Assembly (NCBI GenBank): GCA_964528595.1
Contig: CAZGTM010000065.1
Span: 1 to 20,108 of the forward strand
Direction: 5' to 3'
Length of the DNA stretch: 20,108 nucleotides
Source of the DNA: CAYFKJ01 sp964528595
GTDB lineage: Bacteria > Pseudomonadota > Alphaproteobacteria > UBA2966
Within the stretch, counting starts at the first letter, position 1; every line of letters starts with the position of its first letter. The notes beneath the pieces are model-generated. The model had not been told where the DNA came from and searched no databases. It saw only the letters and a program-made list of their open reading frames with translations. Position numbers and translations under genes: made by a program. Positions 1 through 7,319 of the stretch are shown here, piece by piece.

Positions 1-383
1 GCCTGGGTGAGATCGAATTTACCGTGCTCGAAAGCCCGGCGGCTGAATTCCCCCGGTCCGGCCGGCGACAGGCCGGGCAGCGATACCAGAGCCTCGGAAA
101 CGGCCTGAACCACCGCCCGTCCGCCATGCAGGTGAAACTCCGCGACATCCTCGCCCGTGAAGCTTTCCGGCCCGGGAAACCAAAGAACCAGGGCCTGATC
201 CAGCAACTCCCCCGTTGCTGGATGACTTAGCGCTGTCAGCCGGGCCCGACGCGGCATCGGGCACGTTCCCGCCAGGGCCTCGAGACAGTCCCCGGCGGCC
301 GGTCCGGACACGCGCAGCACCGCCACGCCCGCCGGAAGGGCGCCGCTCGAAAGCGCAAAAATGGTTTGTTCGGACCGCAGCAT
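1..383 (-). CDS. mnmE: tRNA modification GTPase MnmE, N-terminal part (runs off left edge)
   Basis: MnmE, with MnmG, installs the (carboxymethyl)aminomethyl group on C5 of the wobble uridine of certain tRNAs, in the cytoplasm. Only the first 127 residues are here: most of the folate-binding TrmE N-terminal domain. The GTPase and helical domains lie beyond base 1. Reading the minus strand from the ATG at 383-381 gives TIFALSSGALPAGVAVLRVSG, then FPGPESFTGEDVAEFHLHGG (about residues 72-91), then PGEFSRRAFEHGKFDLTQA at the edge. These are hallmark stretches of the family. The ATG fits the usual MnmE start, a few residues before TIFAL. In alphaproteobacteria mnmE commonly sits close to rho and the origin, followed by mnmG, rsmG, parA and parB. 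The next gene upstream on this strand begins 37 bases away (ferredoxin stop at 421), so co-transcription is possible. Nothing looks broken; truncation is only by the window edge. Confidence 0.93.
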   Translation of the reverse strand, partial: MLRSEQTIFALSSGALPAGVAVLRVSGPAAGDCLEALAGTCPMPRRARLTALSHPATGELLDQALVLWFPGPESFTGEDVAEFHLHGGRAVVQAVSEALVSLPGLSPAGPGEFSRRAFEHGKFDLTQ

Positions 384-420
384 GGCGCGATCTTACAGGC
401 GCCGCCGCGAAAGGCCTACC

Positions 421-783
421 TCATGCTTCGGCCTTCTCGGGCGCGACCTGATCGGGCTGCAGCATCAGGCGCTCCACGCGGCCGCCGTCGACCAGATGGG
501 CTTGGATGATTTCGTCGACATCGGCTTCGGACTGCACGCTATACCAAACCCCTTCGGGGTAGATCACGACGGTGGGGCCAAACTCGCAGCGGTCCAGACA
601 GCCCGCGCCGTTGACCCGGATGCCCCTGAGGCCGGCTCTTTTTGCCTGTAATTTGAAATAGTTACGTATCTTGGTGCCGCCCCTGGCATGGCAACAACCC
701 CGGGGGTCCGCCTCGGAGCGCTGGTTGGTGCAACAAAATATGTGCCGTGAAAAATATAGCTCCGGATCGTTGTTCCCGCTCAT
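421..783 (-). CDS. thioredoxin-like [2Fe-2S] ferredoxin
   Basis: A 120-residue cytoplasmic electron carrier of the thioredoxin-fold [2Fe-2S] ferredoxin family (Aquifex Fd4 / NuoE-like). Candidate ligands are visible. Cys17/Cys18 in HIFCCTNQR lie 13 residues before Cys30/Cys31. Cys62 and Cys66 follow in NGAGCLDRCEFGPTVVIYP. The 13-residue and 4-residue spacings match the known family pattern. Both N-terminal ligand positions are doubled cysteines, so the exact ligands cannot be assigned. Residues after about 105 form a charged tail. The partner is unknown. The gene is 51 bases downstream of the DUF6489-type gene and 37 upstream of mnmE, all on the minus strand, which suggests a small operon. 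The ATG at 783 has only a weak G-rich ribosome-binding region. Identity as a family member is firm; the physiological role is not. Confidence 0.9.
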   Translation of the reverse strand: MSGNNDPELYFSRHIFCCTNQRSEADPRGCCHARGGTKIRNYFKLQAKRAGLRGIRVNGAGCLDRCEFGPTVVIYPEGVWYSVQSEADVDEIIQAHLVDGGRVERLMLQPDQVAPEKAEA

Positions 784-834
784 GCCTAACCGTCAGCCCC
801 CCAGTTTTCACCATTTGATCGCCCTGGCAGACAT

Positions 835-1080
835 CTAGTCCTTTTTGCCGCCGCCGCCAGTCATCTGCGACCAAAAGGTTTTCTGCAGCGCGTCAAGGCC
901 CTCCATGCCGGCTGGCATCCAGGATTTGAGCATGGTTTCGGGGTCGAGGCCGCCCATCTTCTCGATCATCTCTTCCTGCAGCCGCTGCATCACCGCCTGC
1001 TGCATCGGCGCCAGGTCCGGCAAACCCAAAAAGCTCCTTGCTTCTTCCGGCGTGCAATCAATATCGATAGTTATCTTCAT
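835..1080 (-). CDS. small conserved alphaproteobacterial protein, DUF6489-like
   Basis: An 81-residue acidic protein beginning MKITIDIDCTPEEARSFLGL and ending in a Gly/Lys-rich tail (TGGGGKKD). The start, the central PEEAR..LGLPD motif, the methionine- and glutamine-rich helix (LAPMQQAVMQRLQEEMIEKM) and the closing LQKTFW match my recollection of the short DUF6489 family of alphaproteobacteria, whose function is unknown. No signal peptide or membrane segment is visible; it is probably a helical cytoplasmic protein. The start is well supported: a GAGGAG-type Shine-Dalgarno lies 8 bases before the ATG at 1080. It is the first gene of the minus-strand group with the ferredoxin and mnmE, and diverges from the DUF255 gene across 124 bases. 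The family name is from memory and should be treated as likely, not proven. Confidence 0.8.
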   Translation of the reverse strand: MKITIDIDCTPEEARSFLGLPDLAPMQQAVMQRLQEEMIEKMGGLDPETMLKSWMPAGMEGLDALQKTFWSQMTGGGGKKD

Positions 1081-1088
1081 GAGTTTCG

Positions 1089-1094
1089 CTCCTC
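1089..1094 (-). promoter_or_regulatory. Shine-Dalgarno of the DUF6489-like gene
   Basis: On the minus strand this reads GAGGAG, 8 bases before the ATG at 1080-1078. It is one of the clearest ribosome-binding sites in the window and fixes the start of the small gene. Confidence 0.7.
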
Positions 1095-1204
1095 ACCGGC
1101 GGGACTGTATTTGGCGACACTAGCGGAAACCGTCCCGGCTGTCGTCTCCCGACGGTCGGCGCGCCGGCCGCACTGGTTCTGTTCTGAAGGACGTCGAAAC
1201 GCTG

Positions 1205-3247
1205 ATGGCAAACGAACTCGCCGAAGAAACAAGCCCTTACCTGCTGCAGCACAAAGACAATCCGGTTCATTGGCTGCCGTGGGGCGAGGCGGCGCTGGCC
1301 CGGGCCAAGGCCGAAAACCGGCCGATCCTGCTGAGCGTCGGCTATGCGGCCTGTCACTGGTGCCACGTCATGGCCCACGAGAGTTTCGAGGACCAGGCCA
1401 CCGCGGACGTGATGAACGAGCGCTTCGTCTGCATCAAGGTCGACCGCGAGGAACGGCCCGACATCGATGCGATCTACCAACAAGCGCTGCAACTGATGGG
1501 GGAACAGGGCGGCTGGCCGCTCACCATGTTCCTCACTCCCGACATGGAGCCCTACTGGGGCGGCACCTATTTTCCGCCGGAGCCGCGCTATGGCCGCCCC
1601 GGTTTCCCGGCCCTGCTGCGCCAGCTTCACGAGGTCTGGCAAAGCCGCCCGGACACGGTGGCCAAGAACACCCAGGCCATCGGCAGCGCCCTCGGCAGGC
1701 TGGCCAAACCGCCGGAAGGCCCGGCCCCGGAAGCCCTGGCCGATGGCGGTTTGACGGTCGGTTTGATGGACACCGCCGCGCGCCAGATCCTGGGCATCGT
1801 CGACCGTCACCACGGCGGCTTGCAGGGCGCGCCGAAGTTTCCCCAAACCAGCTTGTTCGATTTCGTCTGGCGGGCCGCCCGGCGCACCGGCGACCGGGAC
1901 CTGGCCGACGCCGTCACTGTGACGCTCGACAGGATGTGCCAGGGCGGCATTTACGACCATCTGGGCGGCGGCTTTTCGCGCTATTCGACGGACGAGGTCT
2001 GGCTCGCCCCGCATTTCGAAAAGATGCTCTACGACAACGCGTTGCTGATCGAATTGCTGACCTCCGTCTGGCGCGATACCGAAAGCCCGCTCTACAAAAC
2101 CCGGATTTACGAGACCATCGACTGGGCGATGCGGGAAATGCGGGCCGAGGGCGGCGGCTTCGCGGCGGCGCTGGATGCCGATTCGGAGGGCGAGGAAGGC
2201 CGCTTCTACGTCTGGCGCACCGACGAGATCGAGGCGCTGCTGGAGGACGGCGCGGCGGCCTTTTGCGCGGCCTATGACGTCACCGAACGGGGCAACTGGG
2301 AAGGCAAGACCATTCTCAACCGGACCCAGCGGCCTGAATTACTTGATCAGGCTGCGGAAGATGAGCTCGCGGCGCAACGCCTGGTCCTGCTGGCCCGCCG
2401 CGGCTCGCGCATCCGCCCCGGCCGTGACGACAAGGTTCTGGCCGACTGGAACGGCCTAATGATCGCCGCCCTGGCCGAAGCCTCGGCGACCTTCGACGAA
2501 GCCGCTTGGCTGCAGGCGGCCGAGGAAGCCTTCGCCTATGTGACGGGCGAAATGTCACCGGCGGACGGACTGCTCCATCACAGCGCCTGTGGCGGCAGGT
2601 GCGTCGAGCAGGCGTTCCTGGACGATTACGCCAACATGGCGCGGGCCGCCCTCGCCCTTTACGAGGCGACCGGCCGCGATCAATACCTCGCCTGTGCGCA
2701 ATCTTGGGTTGCAACACTCCTCAATGACTACAAGGACCCGGACCACGGCGGTTTCTTCTTCACCTCGGCGAAGGGCGAAAAGCTGATCTGCCGCACCCGC
2801 AGCGGCGCCGACAACGCCACGCCCGCCGGCAACGGGGTCGCCGCGGGCGTCCTGGCCCGGCTTTTCTATCAGACCGGCGACGACGCCTACCGGCGGGAAG
2901 CGCAAGCCGTGATCTGCGCCTTCGCCGGCGAACTGGCGCGGAATTTTATCGCCGTGCCGACCCTCATGGTGGGCGCCGAGTTGCTCGAGCACGCCGTCCA
3001 GATCGTCGTCATTGGCACGCCCAACGAACCGGACACCGACGCCATGGTGCAGGCCGCCTACCGGGCGGCGGAACCCAACCGGCTATTGAAGATCGTCGAG
3101 CCTGAGGTCGAACTCAGGGAAGACCATCCCGCCTTCGGCAAGGTCCAGACCGACGGCCGGGCCACCGCCTACATCTGCCGCGGCCCGGTCTGCTCGCCCC
3201 CCGTCGACCAGCCCGCGGTGCTGGCGCAGCAACTGGCGTCGGCCTAG
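1205..3247 (+). CDS. DUF255 / YyaL-type thioredoxin-domain protein
   Basis: A 680-residue protein of the DUF255 (COG1331, spermatogenesis-associated protein 20-like) family. The N-terminal thioredoxin-like domain (about residues 5-165) shows the family signature ETSPYLLQHKDNPVHW, then a CHWC active-site-like motif at residues 50-53 and GGWPLTMFLTPD. The rest is an alpha/alpha-barrel-like region resembling N-acylglucosamine-2-epimerase or cellobiose-epimerase folds, with GGIYDHLGGGFSRYS and HFEKMLYDNA. Length is normal for the family (about 670-700). The biochemical activity is not established; a redox or sugar-related role is only inferred from the folds. No signal peptide is seen, so it is presumably cytoplasmic. 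The ATG at 1205 places the conserved LAEETSPYLLQH stretch at the expected N-terminus; a weak GAAGGA lies 13 bases upstream. It diverges from the minus-strand group and is followed 11 bases later by a small lipoprotein. Confidence 0.93.
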   Translation: MANELAEETSPYLLQHKDNPVHWLPWGEAALARAKAENRPILLSVGYAACHWCHVMAHESFEDQATADVMNERFVCIKVDREERPDIDAIYQQALQLMGEQGGWPLTMFLTPDMEPYWGGTYFPPEPRYGRPGFPALLRQLHEVWQSRPDTVAKNTQAIGSALGRLAKPPEGPAPEALADGGLTVGLMDTAARQILGIVDRHHGGLQGAPKFPQTSLFDFVWRAARRTGDRDLADAVTVTLDRMCQGGIYDHLGGGFSRYSTDEVWLAPHFEKMLYDNALLIELLTSVWRDTESPLYKTRIYETIDWAMREMRAEGGGFAAALDADSEGEEGRFYVWRTDEIEALLEDGAAAFCAAYDVTERGNWEGKTILNRTQRPELLDQAAEDELAAQRLVLLARRGSRIRPGRDDKVLADWNGLMIAALAEASATFDEAAWLQAAEEAFAYVTGEMSPADGLLHHSACGGRCVEQAFLDDYANMARAALALYEATGRDQYLACAQSWVATLLNDYKDPDHGGFFFTSAKGEKLICRTRSGADNATPAGNGVAAGVLARLFYQTGDDAYRREAQAVICAFAGELARNFIAVPTLMVGAELLEHAVQIVVIGTPNEPDTDAMVQAAYRAAEPNRLLKIVEPEVELREDHPAFGKVQTDGRATAYICRGPVCSPPVDQPAVLAQQLASA

Positions 3248-3258
3248 AAACCTGGCCC

Positions 3259-3483
3259 ATGTGCGGTTTGGCGAGCACAGCCCCCGACTGGACTACGGCC
3301 CGCTCGCGCGGACCCGGAAGGGTCGTGTTGTTGGCGGCCGCCGCCCTCATCCTGGCCGCCTGCTCCGCCGAGGACGGCGCACGGCGCTATTGCAGCAGCG
3401 TCGACTTCATCCCGGGCACCGAGGCCTACGACGACTGCGTCAAGGCGGCGATCGAACTGAAATTGGATGTCGAAAATAGGTAG
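3259..3483 (+). CDS. small putative lipoprotein
   Basis: A 74-residue predicted lipoprotein of unknown function. A basic n-region (RSRGPGR) is followed by a hydrophobic stretch (VVLLAAAALILAAC) ending in a lipobox, L-A-A-C, with the acylated cysteine at residue 35. The mature chain is only 40 residues. It carries two further cysteines (45 and 60) bracketing a YCSSVDFIPGTEAYDDC segment, which could form a disulfide. The C-x(n)-F-x-PGT-x-AY-x-x-C pattern resembles small secreted or lipoprotein families common in alphaproteobacteria, but I cannot name one. The ATG at 3259 gives a long n-region; an internal GTG at about 3322 would give a shorter signal peptide and is a real alternative. It starts 11 bases after the DUF255 gene and may share its transcript. 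Confidence 0.62.
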   Translation: MCGLASTAPDWTTARSRGPGRVVLLAAAALILAACSAEDGARRYCSSVDFIPGTEAYDDCVKAAIELKLDVENR

Positions 3484-3554
3484 ATGGAACATCCGTATGG
3501 CTGGCTTGGCCATCAAATTGTTCACTCCGGTTCAGAATTGTTTTAGCCTGACGC

Positions 3555-4022
3555 ATGCCCTGCCTCTCCCTGCACAGCCCCGTCGGTGACCTGACGATCC
3601 ATCAGGACGGCGACGCCGTGGTGGCCGTCGAATGGGGCTGGGCGCCCAAGGAATTCCAGGAAGAAACCCCGCTGCTGGCCGAGGCGCGCGATCAAACCCA
3701 GGCGTACTTCGACGGCGCGCGGCCCGGCTTCGACCTGCCCCTGGCCCCGGCGGGCACGCCGTTCCAGCAAAAAGTCTGGCGGGCGATGTGCGACATTCCG
3801 GCCGGCCAAACCCGCACCTACGGCGATGTGGCGGGCGATTTGTCCAGCGCCGCCCGGGCCGTCGGCATGGCCTGCGGGGCCAATCCCATCCCGGTCATCA
3901 TCCCCTGCCACCGCATCGTCGCCGCCGCCGACCTGGGCGGCTATTCGGGCGACGGCGGGCTCGACACCAAACGCCAGCTGTTGCGCCTCGAAGGGGCGCC
4001 TCTTCAGGAAACGCTTCTGTAG
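3555..4022 (+). CDS. ogt: methylated-DNA--protein-cysteine S-methyltransferase
   Basis: O6-alkylguanine-DNA alkyltransferase of the Ogt/Ada-C type, a suicide repair protein that moves an alkyl group from O6-alkylguanine in DNA to its own cysteine. It has 155 residues. The N-terminal ribonuclease-like domain (residues 1 to about 68) precedes the DNA-binding domain with PFQQKVWRAMCDIPAGQTRTYG (helix-turn-helix region, residues 69-90; split here only by reading) and the active-site PCHR at 117-120, with Cys118 as acceptor. GGYSGDGGLDTKRQLLRLE follows as expected. No Ada regulatory N-domain is present, so the protein is repair-only. Length is normal for stand-alone enzymes. The ATG at 3555 has no obvious Shine-Dalgarno. 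It lies 71 bases after the lipoprotein gene and 90 before qor, all in the same direction. Confidence 0.93.
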   Translation: MPCLSLHSPVGDLTIHQDGDAVVAVEWGWAPKEFQEETPLLAEARDQTQAYFDGARPGFDLPLAPAGTPFQQKVWRAMCDIPAGQTRTYGDVAGDLSSAARAVGMACGANPIPVIIPCHRIVAAADLGGYSGDGGLDTKRQLLRLEGAPLQETLL

Positions 4023-4112
4023 GCGGTGAAACACGGCTTGCAGGGTCCGCCCGATCGGGCAACACTTCGAACGAGCCCTCCCACAGGCAATAAACATAAA
4101 CAGGGAAATCCC

Positions 4113-5087
4113 ATGCCCAAAGCAATCATCATCGAAAAGTACGGCGCCGCCAATGTCATGAAGTGGCGCGACATCGAGGTCGGCAAGCCCAAGAAGGGTC
4201 AGGTGCGCCTGCGCCAGACCGCCGTCGGTCTCAACTACATCGACGTCTATCAGCGCACCGGACTTTACCCCTTGGCGCTGCCCACCGGCATCGGCCTGGA
4301 GGGCGCCGGCGTGGTCGAAGCCGTCGGCGCCGGCGTCAAAGGCCTCAAGGCCGGCGACCGCGTGGCCTATGCCGGCGGTCCCGCCGGCGCTTATGCTCAA
4401 GTTCGCCTGATGCCGGCGGAGGTCCTGGTCAAGATCCCGGCCGGCGTCAGCGACGAACAGGCGGCGGCGATGATGCTGCAGGGCATGACGGTGGAATACC
4501 TGATCCGCCGCACCTTCCCGGTCAAGAAGAGCCAGACCGTGCTGTTCCATGCCGCGGCCGGCGGCGTCGGCCTGATCGCCGGCCAGTGGCTCAAGGCGCT
4601 CGGCGTCAACGCCATCGGCACGGCGGGCGGCCCGGCCAAGGTGAAGCTCGCCAAGGCCCATGGCTACGCCCACGTCATCGACTACACCAAGAAGGACTTC
4701 ACCAAGGAGGTCATGCGCTTAACCAAGAAACAGGGCGTGCCGGTGGTCTTCGATTCGATCGGCAAGAGCACCTTCGAAGGCTCGCTCGACAGCCTCAGCC
4801 CGCGCGGCATGCTGGTCAGTTTCGGCAATGCCTCCGGCCCCGTCGATCCCTTCCCGCCGGGCTTGCTGGCCCAGAAGGGTTCGCTGTATCTCACGCGCCC
4901 GACGCTGATGACCTACAACGCCTCGCGCCCCGAACTGGAGAAATGCGCCCGGGCGCTGTTCAATGTGGTTAAAAGCGGCAAGGTCAAGATCGAGATCAAC
5001 CAAACCTACGCCCTCAAGGACGCCGCCAAGGCGCACCGCGATCTCGAAGGCCGCCGCACCACGGGCTCGACGATCCTTATACCCTAA
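4113..5087 (+). CDS. qor: NADPH:quinone oxidoreductase, zinc-independent MDR family
   Basis: A 324-residue medium-chain dehydrogenase/reductase of the quinone reductase (Qor) type, which reduces quinones with NADPH in the cytoplasm. It has the Qor-type start (MPKAIIIEKYGAANVMKW), the catalytic-domain motif VGLNYIDVYQRTGLYP (about residues 38-53), GLEGAGVVEAVGAGV, and the cofactor-binding AAAGGVGLIAGQWLKALG (about 147-164). The glycine fingerprint is AAxGGVG, as usual for this subfamily. Zinc-ligand cysteines of alcohol dehydrogenases are absent. Length is normal. An upstream in-frame extension to 4026 exists, but the ATG at 4113 matches the family start and is preceded by a short purine-rich stretch. 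The gene closes the plus-strand group and is followed 24 bases later by a strong intrinsic terminator. Exact quinone substrate is not predictable. Confidence 0.92.
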   Translation: MPKAIIIEKYGAANVMKWRDIEVGKPKKGQVRLRQTAVGLNYIDVYQRTGLYPLALPTGIGLEGAGVVEAVGAGVKGLKAGDRVAYAGGPAGAYAQVRLMPAEVLVKIPAGVSDEQAAAMMLQGMTVEYLIRRTFPVKKSQTVLFHAAAGGVGLIAGQWLKALGVNAIGTAGGPAKVKLAKAHGYAHVIDYTKKDFTKEVMRLTKKQGVPVVFDSIGKSTFEGSLDSLSPRGMLVSFGNASGPVDPFPPGLLAQKGSLYLTRPTLMTYNASRPELEKCARALFNVVKSGKVKIEINQTYALKDAAKAHRDLEGRRTTGSTILIP

Positions 5088-5111
5088 CGCTTCGGCGTCA
5101 GTTGAAACGAC

Positions 5112-5143
5112 AAAGGCCGCCGGTTCAGCCCGGCGGCCTTTTT
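5112..5143 (+). terminator. intrinsic terminator after qor
   Basis: A perfect 12-bp stem (5112-5123 pairs with 5130-5141; left arm AAAGGCCGCCGG) with a 6-base loop TTCAGC, followed by T residues through 5143 on the plus strand. It starts 24 bases after the qor stop. The A-run opposite the T-run could let it act for the converging rho transcript too. Confidence 0.92.
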
Positions 5144-5165
5144 CCTGCATCTGGCAATGGGACAA

Positions 5166-5200
5166 CCAAAGAACGGTGAGTAAAGCTCACCGCTCTTTGG
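5166..5200. repeat. imperfect 15-bp inverted repeat
   Basis: Left arm 5166-5180 (CCAAAGAACGGTGAG), loop TAAAG, right arm 5186-5200 (CTCACCGCTCTTTGG). Fourteen of fifteen positions pair. There is no T-run after it. It is the first of four palindromes packed between the convergent ends of qor and rho. Confidence 0.8.
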
Positions 5201-5217
5201 CAAGCGCGACCGCGCGT

Positions 5218-5233
5218 CGGGCCTTATGGCCCG
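5218..5233. repeat. 6-bp inverted repeat with tetraloop
   Basis: CGGGCC, loop TTAT, GGCCCG: a short perfect GC-rich hairpin. It is the second palindrome of the qor-rho intergenic cluster. Confidence 0.75.
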
Positions 5234-5241
5234 GAAGCCAA

Positions 5242-5258
5242 GGGTTGCGGAGCAACCC
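5242..5258. repeat. 7-bp inverted repeat with 3-base loop
   Basis: GGGTTGC, loop GGA, GCAACCC: a perfect compact hairpin. It is the third palindrome of the cluster. Confidence 0.75.
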
Positions 5259-5278
5259 GCCCGGCGTCTGAGGGCGAG

Positions 5279-5305
5279 TAATCGGTTCGAACTTCGAACC
5301 GATTA
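5279..5305. repeat. perfect 13-bp palindrome beside the rho stop
   Basis: Left arm 5279-5291 (TAATCGGTTCGAA), one central C, right arm 5293-5305 (TTCGAACCGATTA). It ends 6 bases before the rho stop codon (5312-5314 on the minus strand), so it would be the first structure in the rho 3' untranslated RNA. It could serve as a terminator or 3' end stabiliser for rho, although no T-run follows on the minus strand. Confidence 0.85.
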
Positions 5306-5311
5306 TTGATA

Positions 5312-6568
<1,257 letters not shown>

Positions 6569-6869
6569 GGGGTGAAACCAGTCTCGTTACGAAGTCTTTG
6601 AGTAATGTTTTTGAAATTGCGAAAGGAATGAATGCGTTGTTTTTGCTGGGGAAAGCGGTTTGGCCGGACGGTGGGTGGCGGCTTATCGGTCAGGGGATTC
6701 CGGGCGCGGGTCGGCGAAGCGGATCTTTTTTGTTTTGTTATTGATTAGTCGGACGGGTTCGCCAGGACGGCGATCAGGACGCGGAAGAGGAAAATACCCC
6801 CTCACACAATTGATATATAACGATTATCGAAGCGAACACAAGGAGTCAACGGGAATCGGTCGGTGGGCG
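6569..6869 (-). promoter_or_regulatory. rho leader region with C-rich, G-poor stretch
   Basis: This 301-base stretch between hemJ and rho holds no convincing gene. Read as rho-sense RNA, positions 6700-6646 contain 26 C and only 10 G in 55 bases, followed toward the start codon by an A/U-rich, poorly structured stretch. That composition is typical of Rho-utilisation (rut) sites. In Escherichia coli rho is autoregulated by Rho-dependent termination in its leader. By analogy this leader may do the same; this is inference from composition. Confidence 0.5.
6814..6849 (-). promoter_or_regulatory. possible rho promoter
   Basis: On the minus strand, just after the hemJ stop (6870), two overlapping promoter-like pairs occur. 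One is TTGACT (6849-6844) with GATAAT (6828-6823) at 15 bases. The other is TTGTGT (6841-6836) with TATATA (6819-6814) at 16 bases. Both spacings are short, so neither is ideal. The local AT-richness in GC-rich DNA supports a promoter here. It would give a leader of roughly 240 bases before the rho start. Confidence 0.4.
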
Positions 6870-7319
6870 CTAAAACGGCTTCACGACGACCAGGATGACG
6901 ATGACGATCAGCAGCACCGTCGGGATTTCGTTGATGGCGCGGTAGAACCTGGCGGAATGGCGGTTGTCGTCGTTGGCGAAAAACCGCCGCCAGCGCGAAA
7001 GATACCCGTGCACGCCAGTCATGGCGATCACCGCCACGGCCTTGATCCAGGGCCAGCCCTCGCTCCAGTCGATCACGCCCGGCGTCAGGATCAGCAGACC
7101 GCCGAACAGGAACGCCGCCATCATGGCGGGATTAATGATGGCCCGCAGAAGCCGCCGCTCCATGACCTTGAAGGTTTCGGACTGGACCGAGCCGACCTCG
7201 GCGTCGGCGTGATAGACGAAAAGACGCGGCAGATAGAGCATGCCGGCCATCCAGGCGATAACCGAAATGATGTGCAGGGCCTTGATCCAGGAATACCACT
7301 CGGCCAGACCGTCAAACAC
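6870..7319 (-). CDS. hemJ: protoporphyrinogen IX oxidase HemJ
   Basis: Inner-membrane oxidase converting protoporphyrinogen IX to protoporphyrin IX, the penultimate step of protohaem synthesis; it replaces HemG/HemY in many alphaproteobacteria. With the GTG start it has 149 residues and four membrane segments (about 11-29, 62-80, 90-107, 130-147). Conserved features include WIKALHIISVIAWMAG (His16) and LYLPRLFVYH (His37), the histidines associated with haem binding in this family, and the ERRLLR segment. The GTG at 7319 is chosen because a GGAGG sits 6 bases upstream, and the start overlaps the hemH stop by 8 bases (GTGTTTGA), implying translational coupling. A longer in-frame form begins at 7340 but would place that ribosome-binding site inside the gene. 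Together with hemE and hemH it forms a haem operon. Confidence 0.92.
   Translation of the reverse strand: MFDGLAEWYSWIKALHIISVIAWMAGMLYLPRLFVYHADAEVGSVQSETFKVMERRLLRAIINPAMMAAFLFGGLLILTPGVIDWSEGWPWIKAVAVIAMTGVHGYLSRWRRFFANDDNRHSARFYRAINEIPTVLLIVIVILVVVKPF

Noticed and set aside
5279..5305. tRNA T-arm-like GGTTCGAA sequence
   Set aside because: No anticodon arm, acceptor stem or CCA-proximal pairing can be drawn around it; the sequence is a simple palindrome.
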